Positions 33,611 to 43,770 are shown, counted from the stretch's first letter. The stretch: 64,000 bases of DNA from Paenibacillus sp. UNC499MF (GCF_900107975.1 NZ_FNVF01000003.1:1-64000); one strand, 5' to 3'. A program made the numbers and translations. The notes: generated by a model from the sequence alone, not told the origin.

Positions 33611-35125
33611 ATGACCGGCCGGAAAAAGCACGGCCCCCGGCGAACCGGTGCCAGGTTATTCAAACCGCTTGCGCTGCTGATTCTGGTGACGCTCTTCGCC
33701 CAGCTCTTGTATGCCATGCCCGCTTTCGCGCAGGAAGACCGCCAGGCTCCTCAATCCAAAGCCGCCGAGAAGAAACGGAGAGAAGCCGCGCTCCACGGCC
33801 CTTCCATCCAGGTTGATCCCTCTTTCGCCTATTACCAAAACCGGACGCCCGAAAGCATAGCCGATGAACTGCTTCAGCGCGGATACAAAACGGTTCATTA
33901 TTTTGTCGTCAACGAAAACGATGTGAACCGCGCCTTTATCAATGCCCTCCAGGCAAAAGGCATCGGCGTATGGGCGCTCGTTCTCGGCAACGGAAGCTAC
34001 TCTACGGCGCGTTTTCCGGCGGACTGGCCTTCGTGGCAGATGGAGCTGCTTAAGCCTCTGAACGACGGGTATTACCGGTTCTCTCCCCACAGCCCGGCCT
34101 ATGTCCAGTGGAAAAAGCAGGCGCTCGCCAGGCTCGTGCGCGATTATCCTTTTGACGGGATCGAGGTCGCGGAGCCATACTTTCCCGAATGGGACGGAAT
34201 TAACCGCGGCGTGTACGGGGACGTAGGGCCGCTCGCACGGAAAGCGTTCCGCGACAAAACGGGGCTGGAGATGCCCGATTTTACCGACGCGTCTTCGCCA
34301 CGCTATTATTTGACCGATACGGTGACTTACCGGAAATGGGTAGACTTCCGCGTTGAAGCGGTGAACGATTTCCTGAACGAGCTGATCAACGGAAAAGGCG
34401 GCGTCCGGGAAGCCCGGAAAGATATCCTCGTGGCCACCTGGTCGCTGGCCGTAGATGCGGGACCCGGGTCCTTTGACAAACTGAGGGAACTGCAGGGCCT
34501 CGATGCCGCAGCCATGGCCGGCCGGGTTAAGCCGGACATCCATTTTCTGCAAACCCACTGGCCCGACTGGCTTAAACCGCAGGAAAGCCTCCCTCCGGAT
34601 TATGTGAAGCAGTATGAGGTTTTTGCGGATAAAATCAAAAGGGAGCATCCGGGGCTTCCGCTGGGCGTTCAGGCGGACATCGGCTCAGCCCTTCTTATGG
34701 TTAAGGACGGCGGCTGGTTGAGCGCTTTTTCAGATTCAGTCCGTGAACTCGGCTATTCCACCTGGACCGCGTACGAATATCACCTGGGCGGTTATATGTA
34801 CAAGGAGGCTCCCGCTCCCGGCAAAGCGCAGCGGCTATCACGCACGGAAGTAAAGATTCCTTTTCAGAAAAGAATCGACGAAGGCTCCGCTAAAGCCGAA
34901 GGCAGCGTGATGGTATCGGCAGATGCGGAAAGCTTTATTCTGAGCCCCGGTGAAATTACGGTTGACGGCAGCAATCTGCTTATCCGGTCCGACCGTTTGC
35001 CCAAAAAAGCATTCCGGCTGACCCTGAACGGGATTAAAGACACGCCGGGCTTCTGGTTTCACAACAAAACGCAAACGCCCAACAGCATCGCAGGGAACGT
35101 GATTGTAGACGTACCGAAGCATTAG
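33611..35125 (+). CDS. Secreted TIM-barrel protein, glycoside-hydrolase-like
   Basis: The 504-residue protein has a Tat- or Sec-like basic leader (RKKHGPRRTGARLFK) and a hydrophobic segment ending AMPAFAQ. The body resembles extracellular putative glycoside hydrolases with a TIM barrel. It shows a strand-4 motif YPFDGIEVAEPYFPEWDG containing acidic residues that could be catalytic, TYRKWVDFRVEAVNDFLNELI, a KPDIHFLQTHWPDW strand and a C-terminal beta domain from about residue 405. Family assignment (GHL-type or DUF) is not certain and the substrate is unknown. AAGGAGG lies nine bases before the ATG. It converges with kapB and shares a terminator with it. Confidence 0.6.
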   Translation: MTGRKKHGPRRTGARLFKPLALLILVTLFAQLLYAMPAFAQEDRQAPQSKAAEKKRREAALHGPSIQVDPSFAYYQNRTPESIADELLQRGYKTVHYFVVNENDVNRAFINALQAKGIGVWALVLGNGSYSTARFPADWPSWQMELLKPLNDGYYRFSPHSPAYVQWKKQALARLVRDYPFDGIEVAEPYFPEWDGINRGVYGDVGPLARKAFRDKTGLEMPDFTDASSPRYYLTDTVTYRKWVDFRVEAVNDFLNELINGKGGVREARKDILVATWSLAVDAGPGSFDKLRELQGLDAAAMAGRVKPDIHFLQTHWPDWLKPQESLPPDYVKQYEVFADKIKREHPGLPLGVQADIGSALLMVKDGGWLSAFSDSVRELGYSTWTAYEYHLGGYMYKEAPAPGKAQRLSRTEVKIPFQKRIDEGSAKAEGSVMVSADAESFILSPGEITVDGSNLLIRSDRLPKKAFRLTLNGIKDTPGFWFHNKTQTPNSIAGNVIVDVPKH

Positions 35126-35210
35126 CCCGCTTGTGAACAACGACGGCAGTAGCTGCCCGCTGGCGGCTTCATTCCTGCCTGGGTACGACGGCATCCGGAA
35201 GGCGAAAAAC

Positions 35211-35250
35211 AAAAAATCCTGTTCACGACTCGTGAATACAGGATTTTTTT
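35211..35250. terminator. Bidirectional terminator
   Basis: AAAATCCTGTTCACGA pairs with TCGTGAATACAGGATTTT around a small loop, between the convergent secreted-protein and kapB genes. Confidence 0.85.
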
Positions 35251-35319
35251 GCTTTTTAATGGACGATTTGTGCGTGCTGTATGTTTATCATGGTTCAAAA
35301 ACCTGCTTGTCCAGCCGAC

Positions 35320-35718
35320 TTATTGCGGGAAATATTCGCGGTGAAGCTCTTCGAGCTCCGCGATGGAGCGTCTCGCCCACTCTTCCGTCTGATGCAGCAT
35401 ATTCAGCTCGCGTTCGAGTGCCTGCTGGAGCGAAAGGGTGTAATCCGGCACATTCCCGTGATAGGCATGGATGCTCGACAACGGCATCAACGCGATTTCC
35501 TGGAAAGCGAGCGCCCGGCGCTGATGAAAGAACGGGACATCTCCCTGCTGGGGGTTATGAAGATCGCCTTGCGAAGGATGCTTAACTACCGCGAGAACCT
35601 GAACGGCCGCTTTGATATTGGAAGGCGGTTCCACGATGCGGCCGATATACTCTCCCGTTTTGTACGTTGCTATGACCAGGTCACCGACAGAAGCAGTGCT
35701 TTCGTTTCTATAGTTCAT
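35320..35718 (-). CDS. kapB: Kinase-associated protein B (sporulation phosphorelay)
   Basis: This 132-residue protein matches KapB: GDLVIATYKTGEYIGRIVEPPSN, then VQVLAVVKHPSQGDLHNPQQGDVPFFHQRRALAFQEIALMP. The K-H-P-x-Q-G-D-L-H-N-P and V-P-F-F-H-x-R-x-A-L-x-x-x-E motifs are distinctive, and length is as expected (about 128 in B. subtilis). In B. subtilis KapB is a membrane-associated factor required for KinB kinase to start the sporulation phosphorelay. There, kapB is linked to kinB; here it is followed only by a terminator and preceded by a thioredoxin-like gene, so the kinase is elsewhere. GAGAGGAG lies nine bases before the ATG. Confidence 0.85.
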   Translation of the reverse strand: MNYRNESTASVGDLVIATYKTGEYIGRIVEPPSNIKAAVQVLAVVKHPSQGDLHNPQQGDVPFFHQRRALAFQEIALMPLSSIHAYHGNVPDYTLSLQQALERELNMLHQTEEWARRSIAELEELHREYFPQ

Positions 35719-35737
35719 AAGTGGATGCTCCTCTCTG

Positions 35738-36100
35738 TTACGGAGTGTTTTCCGGATAATCCGACGACGCGACGATCCTCAAATGCTGCATACCCGTCAA
35801 ATAACGAAGTTCGGACAGCAAATAATCCACCGATTTTACGGCGTAAATAAATCGTACGGCATTTCCCTTCTCTACCACCACTATACAGGGGATGGACGAG
35901 ATTTTCCACTTTTGCACGGAGGCCCCCGCGTAATTCGCATTGCAGGCTTTAAGGGGCAGTTCAGGCTCGATCGTCATAGCCACGTCAAGCATCCGTCTGG
36001 CGACTTTGCAAGTTCCGCAAAAAGGGGTATGAAAAAATACGGCGAACGACTGTTTTTCTTTAATGGCCTGCCCGATTTGCTCATCGTTCCAATCCTGCAT
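35738..36100 (-). CDS. Thioredoxin-like protein
   Basis: A 120-residue thioredoxin-fold protein with the redox motif FCGTCK (CxxC with Gly-Thr) near residue 24, followed by ARRMLDVA. The cis-Pro loop SSIPCIVVV near residue 78 carries an extra Cys that follows the cis-proline. The ATG at 36100 has AAAGGAG six bases upstream; longer frames before it have no support. It is cytoplasmic, with no signal. The gene lies 19 bases before kapB on the same strand and is probably in one transcript. Similar small thioredoxin-like proteins occur in Bacillales with unknown partner. Confidence 0.8.
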   Translation of the reverse strand: MQDWNDEQIGQAIKEKQSFAVFFHTPFCGTCKVARRMLDVAMTIEPELPLKACNANYAGASVQKWKISSIPCIVVVEKGNAVRFIYAVKSVDYLLSELRYLTGMQHLRIVASSDYPENTP

Positions 36101-36268
36101 ACCAATCTCCTTTCCGTAAAAAACGTAGTCCGGCTGCAAGGCTCCGGATCGGTTGACCACCGTCATGTGACGCTGAGCACCGTGCTCCGGGAGCTTCGCT
36201 GTGCGAAAAAAATCAGGGCAGTTCCCTAGCGGGCATGAGCCCGGCAAAGCTGAATGACCCGTGCCGCT

Positions 36269-36802
36269 TCAGGAAGCGAAGTTATCTCTGAGCACGGACA
36301 ACGACAACAGCGTATGTTCCAGCAAACCTTCAAAGTCGTCGAGATGGCTTTCGTTGACTTTGCGGCCGAATTCGAGCAGCACCTCGTTGTGCCAGCCTTC
36401 GTTTTCGGAGCCGAACACGTAAGAAAGCGTCTGAGTGATGAGCGGCCTTCCGCTCCAGATGGATTCCAGCGAGGACCCGGCGGCGGGGCAGTCCCGCGAA
36501 GGGTCGTGGGTAAGGAACCCGAATTTTACCGTCAGCGTACAGCCCGGTTCGGCGCCTTTGCGGCTCAGCAGCTCAGCGGCCAAATCTTCCAGCTTTGCCT
36601 CCAGGTGAAGTTCCGCCCAAGGAGAAGCCGTATTCTCCCCGCCTCCCCGGAGGACAAACCGAATCCGGTAATGGCGGCCCAGGCTGGACAGATCCATCAC
36701 GTCCGACCGGTTCGTCACCAGAATCTCGCCGGACAGATCCAAATCGTAAACCGTCCCTTCCAGGACGACTTTCAAATTCTCGTAAACCGTCGGATCAAAC
36801 AT
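36269..36802 (-). CDS. Hypothetical protein, 177 residues
   Basis: The ATG at 36802 (MFDPTVYENLKVVLEGTVYDLD) has GAGGG about nine bases upstream, which sets the start; the frame continues upstream without support. The product has strands such as EILVTNRSDVMDLSSL and a C-terminal helical part (WHNEVLLEFGRKVNESHLDDFEGLLEHTLLSLSVL). It is cytoplasmic and looks like an alpha/beta fold conserved in Paenibacillus, but I cannot name a family. It stands in its own unit between the thioredoxin-like gene and the first ABC-F gene, with a hairpin upstream (36899-36927). Confidence 0.55.
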   Translation of the reverse strand: MFDPTVYENLKVVLEGTVYDLDLSGEILVTNRSDVMDLSSLGRHYRIRFVLRGGGENTASPWAELHLEAKLEDLAAELLSRKGAEPGCTLTVKFGFLTHDPSRDCPAAGSSLESIWSGRPLITQTLSYVFGSENEGWHNEVLLEFGRKVNESHLDDFEGLLEHTLLSLSVLRDNFAS

Positions 36803-36898
36803 ACGCGGCAGCCCTCTTTTCCATTTAATTGGCGTGCTGGCAGCACGGCCGCGGCAATCGGATTTCCCGTCCGTCCCCGCGTCCCGGAGCGCAGCAAA

Positions 36899-36927
36899 GG
36901 CGCCCGGATGACAAGCATCCAAGCGCC
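36899..36927 (-). terminator. Weak terminator-like hairpin after the first ABC-F gene
   Basis: GGCGC/GCGCC and GGATG/CATCC arms form a nested hairpin about 35 bases after the ABC-F stop. The T-run after it is only three bases. Confidence 0.45.
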
Positions 36928-36960
36928 TCTTCTGTGTATCCCATTGCAAGCCTCTACTGT

Positions 36961-38682
<1,722 letters not shown>

Positions 38683-40632
38683 CTACTTGCCGCGCTCGAT
38701 TTCCTCCACGAGCTCCGAGAGAACGGTCCAGCGTTGCATGGCCTGCTCCAGCTCTTCACCCGCGGCAATCTCTTCGGCGTACAGCTCCTGTACCCGGCCG
38801 TAATCGCTTCCGGCCTTCGCGATATCGCTCTTGATCCGCTCCAGCTTCTCTTCGAGCGCGGCGATGCGGTCTTCGATCGTATCCCATTCCTTCTGCTCGT
38901 TGAAGGAAAGTTTTTTCTTCCTGGCGCGCTCTCCGCCGGAGCCCGCTTCGGCACCGCCGACGGATGGAGCGGACGATGCGGCGGCCTGAGTCCGGGCTTT
39001 ATCTTTGGGCTCGGACTTAGGCTCGGTGGCTTCGCGCTGCTCTTTGAGCTCCAGGTATTCGGAATACGTTCCGATATACTGTTCGATTTCGCCCCCGCCC
39101 GTAAACGAAAACAAATGCTCGGCCGTCCGGTCCAGGAAATAACGGTCATGGGATACCGTAATGACGGCGCCCGGGAACTGCTCCAGATAATCTTCCAGAA
39201 TGGAAAGCGTCTGAATATCCAGATCGTTCGTCGGCTCGTCAAGAAGGAGAACATTCGGCTCTCCCATCAGTGTACGCAGCAGATAGAGCCGGCGCTTCTC
39301 GCCTCCGGAAAGTTTCCCGATCGGCGTCCACTGGAGATTCGGCGGAAACAGGAATCGTTCCAGCATCTGTGCCGCCGTAATGCTTTCTCCGTCTTTGGTG
39401 CGGATGACTTCTGCCGCCTCGCGGACATACTCGATGACACGTTGCTTCTCATCCATTTCGACGCTTTCCTGTGTGTAGTAGGCCAGCTTGACGGTGCTTC
39501 CCCGCTCGATTTCCCCGCTGTCGGGGTCGAGGCGTCCGGCCAGCATGTTCAGCAGCGTCGATTTGCCGCTTCCGTTGCGGCCGATAATGCCGATCCGGTC
39601 ATCCGGCAGCACGATGTAGCTGAAATCATGGATGAGCTCGCGCCCTTCGTAGCCTTTGCTCACCTGCTTCAGCTCGATGACTTTGCGTCCGAGGCGGCTG
39701 CCCGCAAGAGCCATATCGAGCTTAGCCGCAGGCCCGTCGACTTTGCGGTCGCGCAGCTCCTCCGCCCGTTCGACGCGTGCTTTCTGCTTCGTCGTGCGGG
39801 CTTTCGCGCCGCGGTGCAGCCAGGCAAGCTCTCTGCGGAGCAGATTGCGGCGCTTGTCTTCGCTGGAGGCTTCCCGCTCCATGCGCTCGGCTTTTTTTTC
39901 CAGAAACGTCGTGTAGTTGCCTTCATAGCTGTAAATGCTGCCGCGGTCGAGCTCCAGAATCCGGCTGGTTACGCGCTCCAGGAAATAACGGTCGTGCGTG
40001 ACGAGCAGCAAAGCGCCTTTCCATTTGCTTAAAAACTGCTCCAGCCAGTCCACCGTCTCGTTGTCGATGTGGTTGGTAGGCTCGTCGAGGATAAGCAGGT
40101 CGGCGGGCTGAATCAGTACGCGGGCCATCGCGACACGCTTCCGCTGGCCGCCGGACAGTTCGCCGACAGGCTTGCCGAATTCCGTAATGCCCAGCTTCGT
40201 CAGAACGGTCTTGGCCGTTGTGCCGGCTTCCCATGCGTCTAGCTCGTCCATTCTCGCCTGCACCCGCATCAGCTTCTGCTGGGCAGCCTCGTCTTCGGGG
40301 CTGTTTTCGAGGGCGGTAAGCGCCTGCTCGTAATCGCGGAGCACCTTCATAAGCGGCGTCTCCCCGTAAAAAACCTGCTCCAGAACCGTTGAACGTTCGT
40401 CGAACTCCGGCTGCTGGGGCAAGTATTCCACCCGGAAATGATTGGAATGAACGATCGATCCTGAGTCGGGCGTTTCCAACCCGGCCAAAATTCTCAGCAG
40501 CGAGGACTTGCCGGTGCCGTTGACACCGATCAGGCCGATCCGCTGTTTTTCCGAGATCGTAAAGGAAATATCGTCGAAGAGAACTTTCTCTCCGTAAGTT
40601 TTTACAAGATGTTCGGCATGAATAATACTCAT
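38683..40632 (-). CDS. ABC-F family ATPase, Uup/YfmR-like
   Basis: A 649-residue twin-ABC protein with intact motifs in both halves. These are Walker A GVNGTGKSS near residue 36 and GRNGSGKST near 355, signatures LSGGQRKRVAMARVL and LSGGEKRRLYLLRTL, and two DEPTNH/DLD-type Walker B regions. The linker between them carries the Arg/Lys-rich stretch (RRELAWLHRGAKARTTKQKARVERAEELR). A C-terminal coiled coil (about residues 560-645, EQKEWDTIEDRIAALEEKLERI) is the Uup hallmark that contacts nucleic acid. Related proteins act in translation and replication-linked ribosome rescue. It lies just upstream of a second ABC-F gene of a different type. GGAGGA lies four bases before the ATG. Confidence 0.85.
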   Translation of the reverse strand: MSIIHAEHLVKTYGEKVLFDDISFTISEKQRIGLIGVNGTGKSSLLRILAGLETPDSGSIVHSNHFRVEYLPQQPEFDERSTVLEQVFYGETPLMKVLRDYEQALTALENSPEDEAAQQKLMRVQARMDELDAWEAGTTAKTVLTKLGITEFGKPVGELSGGQRKRVAMARVLIQPADLLILDEPTNHIDNETVDWLEQFLSKWKGALLLVTHDRYFLERVTSRILELDRGSIYSYEGNYTTFLEKKAERMEREASSEDKRRNLLRRELAWLHRGAKARTTKQKARVERAEELRDRKVDGPAAKLDMALAGSRLGRKVIELKQVSKGYEGRELIHDFSYIVLPDDRIGIIGRNGSGKSTLLNMLAGRLDPDSGEIERGSTVKLAYYTQESVEMDEKQRVIEYVREAAEVIRTKDGESITAAQMLERFLFPPNLQWTPIGKLSGGEKRRLYLLRTLMGEPNVLLLDEPTNDLDIQTLSILEDYLEQFPGAVITVSHDRYFLDRTAEHLFSFTGGGEIEQYIGTYSEYLELKEQREATEPKSEPKDKARTQAAASSAPSVGGAEAGSGGERARKKKLSFNEQKEWDTIEDRIAALEEKLERIKSDIAKAGSDYGRVQELYAEEIAAGEELEQAMQRWTVLSELVEEIERGK

Positions 40633-40742
40633 GAGTTCCTCCGTCCTTAAGCGGTCGCGCGAAATGAATTCCGGCTGCCCTCATATCCGCCGTTCGGCGT
40701 CGGATGAGACCAACCGGAAGTAGAGTCCGGTTCCCGGGATGA

Positions 40743-41831
40743 TTAGACCGGGCTTACGGGATTTTCGGGCTGCCCCGGTTCGCTCGCCGCCGCGGCCGGA
40801 TGCAAAATATATTGCAGCAGCAAAGAAGCGGTTCCCGCAATGGCGTCCACATGCGTGCGTTCCATACCGTGCGAGGCATGAACACCGGGGCCGATCAGCG
40901 CGGCACGGATGTTGCTGCCTCCGCGGAGCGCCGCCGAAGCGTCCGAACCGTATTGCGGGTATACATCCACCGCGTGGCGGATACCGGAATGCTCCGCGAG
41001 ACGGATCAGTTGGGAAGTCATCGCGTAATCGTAAGGACCGCTGGAATCTTTGGCGCAGATCGAAACGTCCTGCTCGGTGCAGGTCAGATCGTCCCCCATG
41101 GCCCCCATGTCGACTGCGACCAGCTCGTCAATGTCTGCCGGGATGTAGGAAGCTCCATGGCCGACTTCCTCGTAAGTGGTCAAAATGATTTTAACGGTGC
41201 AGGCCGGTTCGATCAGCTCGTTCTTAAGAAGATCCATAAGAGCCAAAAGGGCGGCCACGCTCGCTTTATCGTCCAGATGGCGTGATTTCACGTACCCGTT
41301 CTCCAGCATTCGGACCCGCGGCTCGAAAGACACGAAATCCCCGACACGAATTCCCAGCTTCTGCACCTCATCCTTGTTAAAAGCCAGTTCGTCCAGGCGG
41401 ACCTCCATGTTCTCCTCGACGCGTTTGTGGTCTCTCGCATCCGGAAATACGTGAACCGAAGGTTTGGTGGTCAGAATAGTGCCTTCATAACTAAGCCCCT
41501 GACGCGTATGAACGCGGCAGTACTCGTTTTCGATGGCCGCCATCATAAAGCCGCCTACCGATGTGAGGCGCAGACGCCCGTTGTCCTTGATGGAGCGAAC
41601 CATCGCCCCAAGCGTATCCACGTGAGCCGAGAGACCGATCGTGTAATCGCTCCTTTTGCCAGGAATCGTAATGATGCCGCAGCCTTTATTCGTCAGTTCC
41701 AGCTTGTAGCCCAGCTTCTCGGCCTCTGCCTTCACTTTGTCCATAATGTGGTGGGTGTACCCGCTCGGACTCGGTGTATTTAAAAGCATGTCCAGCACTT
41801 CGAGCAGATACGTTCTGTTTACTTGCTCCAT
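40743..41831 (-). CDS. M42 family metallopeptidase (glutamyl aminopeptidase/endoglucanase-like)
   Basis: The 362-residue peptidase has NTPSPSGYTHH near the N-terminus, the first metal ligand block SAHVDTLGAMVRSI (HVDT), DDKASVAALLALMDLL, the catalytic LTTYEEVGHGA (Glu pair), AVDMGAMGDDL and the last His in GVHASHGMERTH. These are the two-zinc centre ligands of M42 tetrahedral aminopeptidases of the YsdC/FrvX type, which act in the cytoplasm on peptides. The ATG at 41831 has AAAGGAGAGG seven bases upstream. It lies 110 bases before the Uup-like gene with small hairpins between and no clear terminator. Confidence 0.85.
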   Translation of the reverse strand: MEQVNRTYLLEVLDMLLNTPSPSGYTHHIMDKVKAEAEKLGYKLELTNKGCGIITIPGKRSDYTIGLSAHVDTLGAMVRSIKDNGRLRLTSVGGFMMAAIENEYCRVHTRQGLSYEGTILTTKPSVHVFPDARDHKRVEENMEVRLDELAFNKDEVQKLGIRVGDFVSFEPRVRMLENGYVKSRHLDDKASVAALLALMDLLKNELIEPACTVKIILTTYEEVGHGASYIPADIDELVAVDMGAMGDDLTCTEQDVSICAKDSSGPYDYAMTSQLIRLAEHSGIRHAVDVYPQYGSDASAALRGGSNIRAALIGPGVHASHGMERTHVDAIAGTASLLLQYILHPAAAASEPGQPENPVSPV

Positions 41832-42006
41832 AAACTCAACCTCTCCTTTTCTGTCCCCGTACGAGTAGTGTCGCCCCCGCAAACGAAACCGTACAGCGTA
41901 AAAATTTATGCCTGAGGCTTCCGCTTGCCGTTTCCGGACGCTATGTAAAGTCTTGCTTCTACTTAATACCCCGAAATTCCCTTTATCCACCAGTCTTGAA
42001 ACAGTC

Positions 42007-42096
42007 GTCGGTTTTGATTTACGGGCATCCGCGCTTACTCGCAGAAAAGGCGTCGGTTTCGGCTTGCGGGCAACAGCTTTTTATTTCGAAATAGGC
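42007..42096. repeat. Imperfect 45-base tandem repeat, two copies
   Basis: GTCGGTTTTGATTTACGGGC and GTCGGTTTCGGCTTGCGGGC (starting at 42007 and 42052) share about 80 percent identity over the first 23 bases and repeat with a 45-base period. In one frame the copies read VGFDLRAS and VGFGLRAT, but there is no ribosome site for a gene. Confidence 0.5.
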
Positions 42097-42350
42097 GCGA
42101 TTGATTTGAAAGAATTTTTCGCTATCTAACTTAATTTCGGAAATATTTTTTTCTATTGCGGTTCTTTCAATAGATGTAAATACGGGTGCGGATCCCGAAA
42201 ATTTTGGTAAATCCGGCTTCCGTTCAAATGTGCTCTCATACAGGTGATACTACACTGTTTCCCCGCTGTTTTCAAACGATAAACCCGTTTTGAGGAAAAC
42301 AATCCGGACGCCGCTGGAAAACTTTGACCCGTGAAATCTAGCAAATCGCA

Positions 42351-42359
42351 TGCTAGGAT
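42351..42359 (+). promoter_or_regulatory. Possible extended -10 promoter
   Basis: TGC followed by TAGGAT (extended -10 type) lies about 80 bases upstream of the c-di-AMP riboswitch, so transcription from it would include the whole aptamer. No convincing -35 element is visible. Confidence 0.35.
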
Positions 42360-42433
42360 TAAATGGCTTCTTCCGGGACAGAGCGCGGCACAGAACGGGA
42401 TGCCTGCCGCTCATCTCAGGCGGAAAGCAAAAA

Positions 42434-42550
42434 TCAAGGCCGAAGCTTCTACGGAAGCACGGGGGAACCCATTTTTGGGGTGAAGCCATGATGTTCATGG
42501 CCGGGTGATTGCTCTTTGACCCGAATCCGTCAGCTAACCTCGCAGGCCGA
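42434..42550 (+). promoter_or_regulatory. c-di-AMP riboswitch (ydaO/yuaA class)
   Basis: The sequence has the conserved ydaO blocks in order: CCGAAGCTTC at 42439, a CGGGGGAACCC segment at 42460-42470, GGGGTGAAGCC (42477-42487), then GACCCGAATCCGTCAGCTAA and CCTCGCAGGCC (42518-42548). The GTCAGCTAACCTCGnAGGC core is the most distinctive part of this family, which senses cyclic di-AMP and controls wall, osmolyte and potassium genes. The aptamer ends just before the ribosome site (AAAAGGAGAG, 42551-42560) of the wall protein gene and I see no terminator in between, so control of translation is likely. Confidence 0.9.
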
Positions 42551-42568
42551 AAAAGGAGAGATTCCAAC

Positions 42569-43384
42569 TTGAAATCTATTAAAAAAGCAACGCTAGTCGG
42601 TGTTTTCGCCCTCACGTCCGTTTTCGGAGCAGGTGCCGCATCCGTATCCGCCGCGCCATGCAACGTTTCCGGTGGGGAAACACTTTCGACCCTATCGAAC
42701 AAATACGGCATTGATCTCGCTTCTCTTCTTACATCCAATCCGCAATTGAAAAACGCGAACTTCATCTGGAAAGGCGTGCAGATCGTCGTACCGACAGCGC
42801 CACCCGCTCTGGAAAAACCGTCTGTACAGACGCCGTCCGCACCTGCACCTGAAAAGAAACCGGAAGCCCAGAAGCCTTCCGTACCTGCGGCAAAACCGAG
42901 CACTCCCGCTCCGGAAACCGAGGCACCCGTAAGCACGCCGAAACCGACAGCCAAGCCTTCCGCACCTGCTGCGACCCCAGCTCCGAAACCGGTTGAAAAA
43001 CCGGCCGCATCCCAATCGGAATACGCGGACCAGGTTGTAACGCTTGTAAACCAGGAACGCGCCAAAGCAGGCTTAAAGCCGCTCGCTTCCGACAGCGCGC
43101 TGGCCGCGATGGCACTGGATAAGGCGAAGGATATGTATACTAACAACTATTTCGACCACAACTCTCCAACGTACGGGTCTCCATTTGATATGATGAAATC
43201 TTATGGCATCTCCTATACGTATGCAGGTGAAAATATCGCCCAAGGACAGCGCACCCCGCAGGATGTGATGAACTCCTGGATGAACAGCCCGGGTCACCGT
43301 CAAAACATTTTGAGCCCGAACTTTACAAAAATCGGAGTCGCTTACTATAACGGCGAATGGGTCCAAGAGTTTATCGCGAACTAA
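42569..43384 (+). CDS. Secreted LysM and CAP-domain (YkwD-like) wall protein
   Basis: The 271-residue protein starts at a TTG eight bases after AAAAGGAGAG. It has a signal peptide (KKATLVGVFALTSVFGAGAASVSA), a LysM-like segment (GGETLSTLSNKYGIDLASLLTSNPQLKNANFIWKGVQIVV) for wall binding, a Pro/Ala/Lys-rich linker of about 80 residues, and a C-terminal CAP/SCP domain. The CAP part has VNQERAKAGLKPL, FDHNSPTYGSPFDMMKSYG, GENIAQGQRTPQDVMNSWMNSPGHRQNIL and IGVAYYNGEW. The exact role of CAP proteins in spores or cell walls is unknown. The c-di-AMP riboswitch directly upstream links it to wall and turgor homeostasis. Confidence 0.9.
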   Translation: MKSIKKATLVGVFALTSVFGAGAASVSAAPCNVSGGETLSTLSNKYGIDLASLLTSNPQLKNANFIWKGVQIVVPTAPPALEKPSVQTPSAPAPEKKPEAQKPSVPAAKPSTPAPETEAPVSTPKPTAKPSAPAATPAPKPVEKPAASQSEYADQVVTLVNQERAKAGLKPLASDSALAAMALDKAKDMYTNNYFDHNSPTYGSPFDMMKSYGISYTYAGENIAQGQRTPQDVMNSWMNSPGHRQNILSPNFTKIGVAYYNGEWVQEFIAN

Positions 43385-43480
43385 TCGGTTTTCGTAAATA
43401 CGCGAGTATGATTATTGATCTCATGCTATAGTCTCATCTTAAATTTTCTATCTTAAGCTTTATAAAATTCAGCTTTGAAA

Positions 43481-43517
43481 AGCGGTCTGCTCCGAACAGG
43501 AGCCGGCCGTTTTTTTG
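43481..43517 (+). terminator. Terminator after the CAP-domain gene
   Basis: CGGT with inner GCTCC pairs with GGAGC and GCCG, followed by TTTTTTT. Confidence 0.75.
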
Positions 43518-43642
43518 TTCGTAAAGACAGGCGATAAGGAGCAAGATGATTGAGGAAGGAGAGGAGCCGTAAGGCAGCGGGTGTTGGGGGAAACTGGGGT
43601 GGATGAAGTTTTTAGGGTGGGTAACGTTAATGAAGAAAGGCG

Positions 43643-43765
43643 AATATAAACTCAGCTTATTCATGGTTAGGGAAACTTCCGGTGATCAATGACATCGGGA
43701 CCAACGAATTCGTTCACCTTGAGATGATGGCCATGACGTTCCGCGCATGTTTTGACGGCGGCTAA
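43643..43765 (+). pseudogene. Remnant of a manganese-catalase (CotJC/YjqC-type) gene
   Basis: A short open stretch ending in TAA reads AYSWLGKLPVINDIGTNEFV then HLEMMAMTFRACFDGG. This matches the ferritin-like core of manganese catalases, where DIGTEEFxHLEM contains the E-x-x-H-L-E metal ligands. The rest of a normal ~270-residue protein is missing on both sides: a stop occurs about 40 codons upstream of the end and the frame ends soon after the ligand helix. There is no ribosome site or start. It is therefore a decayed fragment. Confidence 0.5.
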
Positions 43766-43770
43766 AACGA

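Larger units (their letters stand above)
41832..42433. other. Gene-poor AT-rich spacer
   Basis: No supported gene. It includes an imperfect 45-base tandem repeat (see repeat entry) and two AT-rich stretches around 41885-41995 and 42085-42165. A possible extended -10 (TGC TAGGAT, 42351-42359) lies about 80 bases before the riboswitch. Confidence 0.45.

Noticed and set aside
36101-36247. Extended N-terminus of the thioredoxin-like gene
   Set aside because: The added 49 residues have no domain or ribosome site; the ATG at 36100 has AAAGGAG at the right distance.
41908-42129. 73-residue open frame in the gene-poor spacer
   Set aside because: No ribosome site, unusual composition and an internal repeat; it overlaps only the 45-base tandem repeat, so it is noted as a repeat and not a gene.
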